NCBI GenBank assembly: GCA_031267855.1
Contig: JAIRYH010000032.1
Location: 1 to 6,705, forward strand
Length of the DNA: 6,705 nt
Reading direction: 5' to 3'
From: Prevotellaceae bacterium
GTDB taxonomy: Bacteria > Bacteroidota > Bacteroidia > Bacteroidales > UBA932
The translations under genes and the position numbers were made by a program. This document shows positions 1 to 5,191 of this stretch, in pieces. Numbering within the stretch: position 1 is the first letter of the stretch; every line of letters starts with the position of its first letter. Below the pieces are notes generated by a model that was not told the origin of the DNA, did no database searches, and saw only the letters and a program-made list of their open reading frames with translations.

Positions 1-435
1 ATGCTCTCCCGCTTCCGCGCCGACATCGTGGCGCTCAAACCGCAGGTGGTCGTCATCAACGGCGGCATCAACGACATTGCCACCAACAGCGGCACCTACG
101 ACTTTGAATTCACCTTCGGCAGCATCCAGTCCATGGCCGAAATCGCGGCGGCCAACGGCATAAAAGTCATCCTCACCTCCGTCCTCCCCGCCTCGGAAAT
201 CCCCTGGCGCAAGGAAATACCGGCCGTCCCGGCGAAGATTGACCAGCTCAACGCCGCCATCAAAGACTACTGCGCCGCCAAAGGCTTCACCTACGCCGAT
301 TACCATACCCCCCTCCTGAGCGCGGACGGCACCAGGGGAATGCCGCCGCAATACACCATGGACGGCGTCCACGTGACCGTCGCCGGCTACGAAATCATGG
401 AGAAAATCATCAAACAGGCCATCGAGGAATTATGA
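1..435 (+). CDS. SGNH/GDSL-family hydrolase, C-terminal part (5' end outside window)
   Basis: This is the C-terminal portion, 144 residues, of an SGNH (GDSL-type) hydrolase, a family of esterases and lipases that includes carbohydrate deacetylases. Block III is visible as G22-I23-N24-D25, which supplies the oxyanion-hole Asn. Block V is D121-G122-V123-H124, which supplies the catalytic Asp and His. Blocks I (GDS, with the nucleophilic Ser) and II (the conserved Gly) are missing. Family members usually have them upstream of a segment resembling M-L-x-R-F-R-x-D-I, so the ATG at position 1 is probably an internal Met codon and the gene continues leftwards out of the window. The substrate cannot be told: sugar-ester or platelet-activating-factor-acetylhydrolase-like enzymes of this subgroup are the likely class. 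The stop codon (433-435) lies inside the first unit of a heptamer repeat. Confidence 0.88.
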   Translation: MLSRFRADIVALKPQVVVINGGINDIATNSGTYDFEFTFGSIQSMAEIAAANGIKVILTSVLPASEIPWRKEIPAVPAKIDQLNAAIKDYCAAKGFTYADYHTPLLSADGTRGMPPQYTMDGVHVTVAGYEIMEKIIKQAIEEL

Positions 436-459
436 GTTATGAATTATGAGTTATGAGTT
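432..459 (+). repeat. Heptamer tandem repeat (ATGAGTT)x4
   Basis: Four head-to-tail 7-bp units, the second carrying one change (ATGAATT), start at the stop codon of the SGNH hydrolase gene. The array is the inverse complement of the AACTCAT array at 523-575, so the two could pair as a long stem. The array is followed at once by GGCTGGCGCC. Confidence 0.9.
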
Positions 460-496
460 GGCTGGCGCCATTGACCGCCTGCCGCAACGCCTGCCC

Positions 497-525
497 GTAG
501 GGGCGGGTTTCAAACCCGCCCCTAC
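497..525. repeat. GTAG-type REP-like palindrome, copy 1
   Basis: A perfect palindrome with 14-bp arms (left arm GTAGGGGCGGGTTT) around a single central C. The 5' GTAG followed by a GC-rich palindrome resembles REP elements moved by RAYT (REP-associated tyrosine) transposases of the IS200/IS605 type. That link is inference, because no RAYT gene is in the window. A near copy lies at 935-962. It has no downstream T-run, so a terminator role for the preceding gene is not supported beyond the possible hairpin. Confidence 0.85.
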
Positions 526-575
526 TCATAACTCATAACTCATAACTCATAACTCATAACTCATAACTCATAACT
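523..575 (+). repeat. Heptamer tandem repeat (AACTCAT)x6 with partial units
   Basis: Six exact 7-bp units (530-571) are preceded by a variant unit (523-529) that overlaps the end of the GTAG palindrome, and followed by AACT. It is the inverted counterpart of the 432-459 array. The two arrays flank a 63-bp core that includes the palindrome, giving a composite element of about 144 bp (432-575). Confidence 0.92.
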
Positions 576-584
576 AAAAACATT

Positions 585-839
585 ATGACAAAGAAACACA
601 CCTGGAAAGTCTGGCTGCAAGCCAACCAGTTCACCAAAGAAGTACCGAACGACAGCTACGCCGACGTATCCACCGCCGGCACCACGCTGCACAACGAAGA
701 CATTGCACAGCGCATCGTAAAGGCACGGAGCGAATCCGGGTGGAGAACTCCGGCGCCCGGAATGGCGGACAGGGCGAATAACCCCGGACAGCGTTCAGCC
801 TCAACTAAGGGCTTAGTTCAACCTCAACTAAGGGCTTAG
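585..839 (+). pseudogene. Decayed HU-like DNA-binding protein remnant
   Basis: The first 50 residues resemble the N-terminus of the Bacteroidota HU-like DNA-binding family (HU-DNA_bdg type), with the pattern KVWLQANQFTKE, PNDSYADVSTAGTTL, EDIAQRIVKARSE. Intact members continue for 100 residues or more through a segment resembling R-x-E-T then A-D-R-A. Here, after E50 (732-734), the frame shifted by one base reads I-R-V-E (734-745). The original frame then resumes with T-P-A-P-G-M-A-D-R-A-N (747-779). This suggests two compensating single-base changes. The family match then ends where the 23-bp minisatellite begins, and the open frame closes at a TAG inside repeat unit 2. The upstream sequence is A-rich with no clear Shine-Dalgarno. 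The family name rests on memory of related sequences and not on a search. A short functional peptide cannot be excluded, but decay is the better reading. Confidence 0.6.
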
Positions 840-927
840 TTCAACCTCAACTAAGGGCTTAGTTCAGCCTCAACTAAGGGCTTAGTTCAGCCTCAACTAA
901 GGGCTTAGTTCAGCCGCAACTAAGGGC
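793..927 (+). repeat. 23-bp minisatellite, five full units plus partials
   Basis: Full units lie at 799-821, 822-844, 845-867, 868-890 and 891-913. A partial unit precedes them (793-798), and a partial, once-mutated unit follows (914-927). Units 1-2 end in A and units 3-5 end in G. They are otherwise identical, which points to recent expansion by slippage or unequal crossing-over. Each unit contains the dyad AACTAAG-GG-CTTAGTT (7-bp arms). Neighbouring units can also pair as CTTAGTT/AACTAAG around a 7-nt loop. The period is not a multiple of three and the units contain stop codons, so the array is not a coding repeat. Confidence 0.95.
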
Positions 928-934
928 GATGCCC

Positions 935-962
935 GCAGGGGCGGGTTTCAAACCGCCCCTGC
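935..962. repeat. GTAG/GCAG-type REP-like palindrome, copy 2
   Basis: Almost the same palindrome as 497-525. The outer bases read GCAG...CTGC instead of GTAG...CTAC, and the right arm has lost one C. The outer change is compensated on both arms (T to C and A to G), so the stem is kept. That suggests either selection for pairing or copying from a diverged family member. Confidence 0.8.
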
Positions 963-970
963 AGATGAAC

Positions 971-994
971 AGGGCGCCCCTACGGCGCCCCTAC
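971..994 (+). repeat. Direct repeat GGCGCCCCTAC x2
   Basis: Two adjacent 11-bp copies at 973-983 and 984-994. The motif ends in CCCCTAC, which matches the right end of the GTAG palindrome at 497-525. These are probably partial copies of the same or a sister palindrome family. Confidence 0.75.
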
Positions 995-1010
995 AGGTAC
1001 GCGCTTCGCG

Positions 1011-1044
1011 CAACTTTCAACTTTCAACTCTCAACTTTCAACTG
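1011..1044 (+). repeat. Heptamer tandem repeat (CAACTTT)x4 plus partial
   Basis: Units lie at 1011-1017, 1018-1024, 1025-1031 (variant CAACTCT) and 1032-1038, with CAACTG at 1039-1044. The array ends 22 bp before the carB promoter box, roughly where a Bacteroidota -33 element would be expected. Confidence 0.9.
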
Positions 1045-1066
1045 AACCGCATCAGCACATTTTTTG

Positions 1067-1074
1067 TACCTTTG
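1067..1074 (+). promoter_or_regulatory. Bacteroidota -7 promoter box for carB
   Basis: TACCTTTG fits the Bacteroidota primary sigma factor consensus TAnnTTTG and is followed by CA. Transcription would start near 1081, leaving a leader of roughly 12-18 nt before the candidate ATG codons at 1093 and 1099. No good -33 TTTG is visible at the usual spacing. A T-run ending in G (1060-1066) directly abuts the box. Confidence 0.65.
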
Positions 1075-1098
1075 CAAAAACCAAATATTCGCATGTTC

Positions 1099-4000
1099 AT
1101 GCAAAATCATTCCATTAAAAAAGTATTGCTGCTGGGTTCCGGGGCATTAAAAATCGGCGAGGCGGGCGAGTTCGACTATTCCGGTTCACAGGCACTGAAA
1201 GCCCTGCGGGAGGAGGGTATCGAGACCGTTCTGATCAATCCGAATATTGCGACGGTGCAGACATCGGAAGGCGTTGCCGACAGGATTTATTTTTTGCCCG
1301 TGACGCCTTTTTTTGTAGAAAAAATCATCCGCCGGGAGCGTCCCGACGGGATTCTGCTGGCGTTTGGCGGGCAAACCGCGCTGAACTGCGGGGTGCAGCT
1401 GTACCGGTCGGGCGTGCTGGAACAGTACGGGGTTCAGGTGCTGGGGACGCCGGTACAGGCCATTATGGACACGGAAGACCGGGAGCTGTTTGTAAAAAAA
1501 TTAGACGAAATCCGGGTCAGGACCATCCGGAGCGCGGCCGTCGAAAACCTGCGGGACGCGCAGGCCGCCGCCCGGTCGCTGGGCTATCCGGTGATCATCC
1601 GGGCGGCATACGCGCTGGGCGGCCTGGGCAGCGGCTTCTGCGACAACGAAGAGGAGCTGGGGAGGCTTGCGGAAAAGGCCTTTTCGTATTCGCCGCAAAT
1701 TCTTGTGGAAAAATCGCTGAAAGGCTGGAAGGAGATAGAATACGAGGTGGTGCGCGACCGCTATGACAACTGCATTGCGGTGTGCAACATGGAAAACTTC
1801 GATCCGCTGGGCATCCATACCGGCGAAAGCATTGTGGTGGCGCCGTCGCAAACGCTTAACAACAGGGAGTACCAGAAGCTTCGCGAACTGGCCGTCCGCA
1901 TCATCCGGCATATCGGGATTGTGGGCGAATGCAACGTCCAGTATGCCCTGGATCCCCATTCGGAAGACTATGCGGTGATTGAGGTGAACGCGCGCCTGAG
2001 CCGCTCGTCGGCGCTGGCGTCGAAAGCCACCGGCTATCCGCTGGCTTTTGTGGCGTCGAAGCTGGCGCTGGGGTATGGACTGTTTGAGCTGAAAAATACG
2101 GTTACCGGATCCACGACGGCGCTGTTTGAGCCGGCGCTGGACTATATTGTGTGCAAAATCCCGCGCTGGGATCTGTCGAAATTCCACGGCGTGTCGCGCG
2201 AAATCGGGAGCAGCATGAAAAGCGTGGGCGAGGTGATGGCGATCGGCCGGTCGTTCGAAGAGGCCGTCCAGAAGGGACTGCGCATGATCGGGCAGGGCGC
2301 GCACGGCTTTGTGGCCAACCGCGAAATCCGGGTGGAGCACATCGACCGGTCGCTGCGCGAACCGACCGACAACCGGATTTTCGTTATCTCCCAGGCGCTG
2401 CAAAAGGGCTATACGGTGGAACAGATCCATGAACTGACGAAAATCGACAACTGGTTCCTGCATAAACTCAAGCGCATTGTCGACACGGCGGGCGAACTGG
2501 AAAAAATCGGGACACTGCCGGCCCTGCCGGAAGCGCTGCTGCGCCGGGCAAAACAGCAGGGTTTTTCCGATTTCCAGATTGCACGGCTGGTGACGGAAGA
2601 TGCGGAAGACGCGGATGCGGCGATACAGGCCGTCCGCCGGCTGCGCAAGGAGAAAAACATTGTGCCGGTCGTAAAGCAGATAGACACGCTGGCGGCAGAG
2701 TATCCGGCAAAAACCAACTACCTTTACCGGACCTATAACGGCACGGCGCACGATCTGGACAGCCCGGACGGCAAGCGCCCGGTGATTGTGCTGGGCTCCG
2801 GCGCCTACCGCATCGGCAGCTCGGTGGAGTTCGACTGGTGCAGCGTAAATGCCCTGCAGACCATCCGCCGGGCGGGACGGCGCGGCGTGATGATCAATTA
2901 CAATCCCGAAACCGTAAGCACCGACTACGACATGTGCGACCGCCTGTATTTCGACGAGCTGACTTTTGAGCGCGTGATGGACATCATCGAAGTGGAGCAG
3001 GGGGATTCGGGCCTCCGGCAGGAGGCAAGCCCGCTGCCCGCCGCCCGATGTCCGCTGGAGGGCGTGGTGGTATCCATGGGCGGGCAGATCCCGAACAACC
3101 TGGCGCTGCGCCTGGCATCTGCCGGCGTTCCCGTCCTGGGCACGCCGGCCACAAGCATCGACAGCGCCGAAGACCGCCACAAATTCTCGTCGATGCTCGA
3201 CCGCCTGGGGGTTGACCAGCCGCGGTGGCAGGAGCTGAGCAGCATGGAGGAAATCGAAAAGTTTGTGGAAGAAGTCGGCTTCCCGGTACTGGTTCGCCCT
3301 TCCTATGTGCTGTCGGGCGCGGCGATGAACGTATGTTCCAATACTGCGGAACTGGAACAGTTCCTGAAATTAGCCGCCAATGTATCCAAAAAGCACCCGG
3401 TGGTGGTGAGCGCCTTCATCGAAAACGCCAAGGAAATAGAGCTGGACGCCGTGGCCGACAAGGGCGAGGTGGTGGCCTACGCCATTTCCGAGCATATTGA
3501 ATTTGCGGGCGTGCATTCGGGCGATGCGACCATCCAGTTTCCGCCGCAAAAGCTGTATGTGGAAACCGTGCGGCGGATCAAGAAAATTGCGCGGCAGATA
3601 GCACAGGAACTGCAAATCTCGGGGCCGTTCAACATCCAGTTCCTCGCAAAAGAGAACGACATTAAGGTCATCGAATGCAACCTCCGGGCGTCGCGGAGCT
3701 TTCCGTTCGTATCAAAGGTTTTGAAGATAAACCTCATCGACGTTGCCACAAAAATCATGCTGGGCGTGCCGGTGGAAAAGCCGCGCAAAAACGCATTCGA
3801 CCTGGATTATGTAGGCATCAAGGCGTCGCAGTTTTCATTTACCCGCCTGCAAAAAGCCGACCCCGTGCTGGGCGTGGACATGGCATCGACCGGCGAAGTG
3901 GGCTGCCTCGGCGACGACAGCCCCGAAGCAGTGCTGACGGCCATGCTGTCGGTAGGCTATAAAATCCCGAAGTCGACCATCCTGCTGTCAACCGGCGATG

Positions 4001-4374
4001 CGCGGCAAAAGGCATCCATGCTGGAAAGCGCAAAGCTGCTGCACAAAAAAGGCTATACCCTGTATGCCACGACCGGCACGCAAAAATACCTGGAAGAAAA
4101 CGGCGTTCCAACCCTCCCGGCATACTGGCCCGACGAGGAAGGCCAGCCGCAGGCCATCGAACTGCTGCGCAGCAGGACGATCGAGTTTGTGGTAAATATT
4201 CCCAAGAATCTTTCGCAGCGCGAGCTGACCAAGGGCTACCAGGTGCGCCGCGCCGCCATTGACTTCAATGTCCCCCTGATCACCAACGCCCGCCTCGCCA
4301 CGGCTTTCATCAACGCTTTCTGCGAAATCGACGCCGAAGACATCTCCATCAAACGGTGGGACGAGTACAAATAG
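1099..4374 (+). CDS. carB: Carbamoyl-phosphate synthase large subunit, eukaryote-like (CAD/CPS1) type
   Basis: This cytoplasmic enzyme makes carbamoyl phosphate from bicarbonate, ATP and glutamine-derived ammonia (supplied by CarA) for arginine and pyrimidine synthesis. It has 1091 residues from ATG 1099, against about 1073 in E. coli. Domain order: first ATP-grasp half (about 1-400; G-S-G-A-L-K-I-G near the start; E295-V-N297-A-R299 metal/ATP site), a connecting oligomerisation domain (about 400-555), a second ATP-grasp half (about 560-955; E859-C-N861-L-R863), and an MGS-like allosteric domain from about residue 959 to the end. Wording such as [24 protein letters not shown] and RSFPFVSK matches the eukaryotic CPS1/CAD branch, as I recall it, more than E. 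coli CarB. About 17 extra residues (635-651) interrupt the second half before the G-G-Q motif. ATG 1099 is chosen because it puts the [10 protein letters not shown] segment at the usual distance. ATG 1093 is nearly as good. There is no clear Shine-Dalgarno and no adjacent carA. Confidence 0.97.
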   Translation: MQNHSIKKVLLLGSGALKIGEAGEFDYSGSQALKALREEGIETVLINPNIATVQTSEGVADRIYFLPVTPFFVEKIIRRERPDGILLAFGGQTALNCGVQLYRSGVLEQYGVQVLGTPVQAIMDTEDRELFVKKLDEIRVRTIRSAAVENLRDAQAAARSLGYPVIIRAAYALGGLGSGFCDNEEELGRLAEKAFSYSPQILVEKSLKGWKEIEYEVVRDRYDNCIAVCNMENFDPLGIHTGESIVVAPSQTLNNREYQKLRELAVRIIRHIGIVGECNVQYALDPHSEDYAVIEVNARLSRSSALASKATGYPLAFVASKLALGYGLFELKNTVTGSTTALFEPALDYIVCKIPRWDLSKFHGVSREIGSSMKSVGEVMAIGRSFEEAVQKGLRMIGQGAHGFVANREIRVEHIDRSLREPTDNRIFVISQALQKGYTVEQIHELTKIDNWFLHKLKRIVDTAGELEKIGTLPALPEALLRRAKQQGFSDFQIARLVTEDAEDADAAIQAVRRLRKEKNIVPVVKQIDTLAAEYPAKTNYLYRTYNGTAHDLDSPDGKRPVIVLGSGAYRIGSSVEFDWCSVNALQTIRRAGRRGVMINYNPETVSTDYDMCDRLYFDELTFERVMDIIEVEQGDSGLRQEASPLPAARCPLEGVVVSMGGQIPNNLALRLASAGVPVLGTPATSIDSAEDRHKFSSMLDRLGVDQPRWQELSSMEEIEKFVEEVGFPVLVRPSYVLSGAAMNVCSNTAELEQFLKLAANVSKKHPVVVSAFIENAKEIELDAVADKGEVVAYAISEHIEFAGVHSGDATIQFPPQKLYVETVRRIKKIARQIAQELQISGPFNIQFLAKENDIKVIECNLRASRSFPFVSKVLKINLIDVATKIMLGVPVEKPRKNAFDLDYVGIKASQFSFTRLQKADPVLGVDMASTGEVGCLGDDSPEAVLTAMLSVGYKIPKSTILLSTGDARQKASMLESAKLLHKKGYTLYATTGTQKYLEENGVPTLPAYWPDEEGQPQAIELLRSRTIEFVVNIPKNLSQRELTKGYQVRRAAIDFNVPLITNARLATAFINAFCEIDAEDISIKRWDEYK
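3008..3033 (+). repeat. In-frame palindrome inside the carB insertion
   Basis: GCCTCC (3011-3016) and GGAGGC (3021-3026) are inverted around a GGCA loop. CGG (3008-3010) and CCG (3031-3033) extend the stem across a 4-nt bulge, giving nine pairs. It sits in the stretch that encodes the extra residues G635-C651 of CarB. A palindrome exactly where the protein has an insertion recalls in-frame palindromic elements such as those of Rickettsia. That comparison is inference. Confidence 0.6.
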
Positions 4375-4378
4375 ACCT

Positions 4379-4413
4379 GCGCGCGGCGTTTATCGTCCGG
4401 CGCGCCGGCCGGC
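4379..4413. other. GC-rich dyad between convergent carB and sigma factor genes
   Basis: The 39-bp gap between the two stop codons holds a perfect 12-bp palindrome CCGGCGCGCCGG (4397-4408), the overlapping GCCGGCCGGC (4404-4413), and GCGCGC at 4379-4384, which can pair with 4400-4405. It may form a hairpin that protects or ends both transcripts. There is no T-run on either strand, so it is not a standard intrinsic terminator. Confidence 0.4.
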
Positions 4414-4932
4414 TCATGCCTCATCAAGCGCTTTTTTCAAATCTTTCAACGCCAGGTAAAGGTGCCGCTCAACCGTCCGGATCGACAGGTTTGCTTTTTC
4501 GGCAATGGCTGCATTGCTCAGTCCCTCGATGCGGCTCATTTTAAAAATATCTTTCCGCTGCTGCGGCATCTGCTCGACGGCATATTGAACCTGTAATTCC
4601 AGTTCCTTTGCGTAAAGTTTCTCTACCGTTCCGGATTCCTCCCGGGCGGCATGTTCGGCAACCGTCATTTCCTCGTATTTCCGTTCGATAGCCCGGTGCT
4701 TGATGATGTTGAAGATATGATTTTTTGTCATCGTAAACAGGTATTTCCCGCTCTGCTCCGGGTCTTTCCAGATGGCAGGCTTGTCCACTATTTTCAAAAA
4801 TACATCCTGCGCTATATCTTCCGCTTCATGCTCCTTCATCAGCAGGCGGCGGGCAAAAGTTTTTACCTTGGGGTAGTTCCGGATGAAAAACGCCTCAAAT
4901 TCTTTTGACAAATCATATTTTTTTTCAAACAT
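4414..4932 (-). CDS. ECF (sigma-70 family) RNA polymerase sigma factor, Bacteroidota type
   Basis: A 172-residue extracytoplasmic-function sigma factor that would direct RNA polymerase to a dedicated set of promoters. Region 2 spans about residues 11-78, with the helix around A37-E38-D39-I40-A-Q-D-V-F that binds core polymerase. Region 4 spans about 108-168, with a helix-turn-helix (L138-S-N-A-A-I-A-E-K, then S150-I-R-T-V-E-R-H) for the -35 element. There is no region 1 or 3, as expected for ECF factors. Length and wording fit the large Bacteroidota group that is often paired with a FecR-type anti-sigma and SusC/SusD genes. No FecR gene follows, because carB converges 39 bp downstream. The nearest upstream gene on the same strand is the GH125 mannosidase, 259 bp away. 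The start at 4932 has no clear Shine-Dalgarno. An eight-A run falls in codons 3-5. The regulon is unknown. Confidence 0.93.
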   Translation of the reverse strand: MFEKKYDLSKEFEAFFIRNYPKVKTFARRLLMKEHEAEDIAQDVFLKIVDKPAIWKDPEQSGKYLFTMTKNHIFNIIKHRAIERKYEEMTVAEHAAREESGTVEKLYAKELELQVQYAVEQMPQQRKDIFKMSRIEGLSNAAIAEKANLSIRTVERHLYLALKDLKKALDEA

Positions 4933-5022
4933 GGAAGGTAAGTCATGCTATATTTCAGTATCATGCGGCGTCTGTTGAAAGGGTTTTGCAACCGTGTTTT
5001 TAAAGTATCGCTACATCTCCTG

Positions 5023-5030
5023 CAAATATA
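5023..5030 (-). promoter_or_regulatory. Candidate -7 promoter box for the ECF sigma gene
   Basis: Read on the minus strand this is TATATTTG followed by CA, a full match to the Bacteroidota TAnnTTTG box. A TTG about 22 bp upstream (complement of 5053-5055) is a weak -33 candidate. Transcription would start near 5016, giving a leader of about 84 nt. This suggests the sigma gene has its own promoter and is not only read through from the mannosidase gene. Confidence 0.55.
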
Positions 5031-5109
5031 ACACCCGGGAGGCCATGACTACGCAAGCCGTACCGCCATTTGGGGCAAAGTAAAATATAATTGTCGCTGA
5101 AACCGACAT

Positions 5110-5129
5110 TTTTCCCCGGGCAGGGAAAA
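5110..5129. repeat. Short inverted repeat TTTTCCC / GGGAAAA
   Basis: Seven-bp arms (5110-5116 and 5123-5129) around a 6-nt loop, downstream of the mannosidase stop codon. The T-run is on the 5' side of the stem on both strands, so it does not look like an intrinsic terminator. Its right arm runs into the octamer array at 5125-5147. Confidence 0.5.
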
Positions 5130-5147
5130 GGTGAAAAGGTGAAAGGT
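5125..5147 (+). repeat. Octamer tandem repeat (GAAAAGGT)x2 plus 7-bp unit
   Basis: Units lie at 5125-5132 and 5133-5140, with a shortened GAAAGGT at 5141-5147. On the minus strand this is a run of TTTTCACC-like units. It lies between the mannosidase and sigma factor genes. Confidence 0.75.
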
Positions 5148-5151
5148 GGCC

Positions 5152-5161
5152 GGCGCCAGCC
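5152..5161 (-). repeat. GGCTGGCGCC module, second copy
   Basis: Read on the minus strand this is GGCTGGCGCC, identical to 460-469. In both places it directly follows a short tandem array ending in TT: ATGAGTT units at 432-459, and ACGGATTT units here (complement of 5162-5177). The seven bases after each copy also share a final ACC. Confidence 0.6.
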
Positions 5162-5187
5162 AAATCCGTAAATCCGTAAATTCCCGT
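5162..5187 (+). repeat. Octamer tandem repeat (AAATCCGT)x2 plus a 10-bp variant
   Basis: Units lie at 5162-5169 and 5170-5177, with AAATTCCCGT at 5178-5187. The array ends 4 bp from the stop codon of the mannosidase gene, much as the heptamer array at 432 touches the stop codon of the SGNH gene. Confidence 0.75.
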
Positions 5188-5191
5188 CGCC

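Noticed and set aside
1..3. ATG at position 1 as a true start of the SGNH hydrolase
   Set aside because: Blocks I and II of the family would be missing. The Met fits an internal position of the fold, so the gene most likely begins before the window.
793..927. Possible CRISPR array
   Set aside because: The 23-bp units are directly adjacent with no unique spacers, and no cas gene is present.
1072..1098. TTG at 1072 as the carB start
   Set aside because: It lies within the TACCTTTG promoter box and adds nine residues not expected in the family.
1501..3180. Long open frame (559 codons) on the minus strand inside carB
   Set aside because: It is antisense to a clearly conserved gene, has a low-complexity H/R/Q-rich translation and no recognisable domain. 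Codon bias of the GC-rich sense strand explains it.
4379..4413. Bidirectional intrinsic terminator between carB and the sigma gene
   Set aside because: The dyad is strong but neither strand has the following T-run. It is kept only as a dyad.
5076..5083. Second promoter box (minus strand TTACTTTG) upstream of the sigma gene
   Set aside because: It departs from TAnnTTTG in the invariant A, and the perfect box at 5023-5030 is closer to the gene.
5110..5129. Intrinsic terminator for the mannosidase gene
   Set aside because: The stem is TTTTCCC/GGGAAAA, with no T-run after the 3' arm on either strand.
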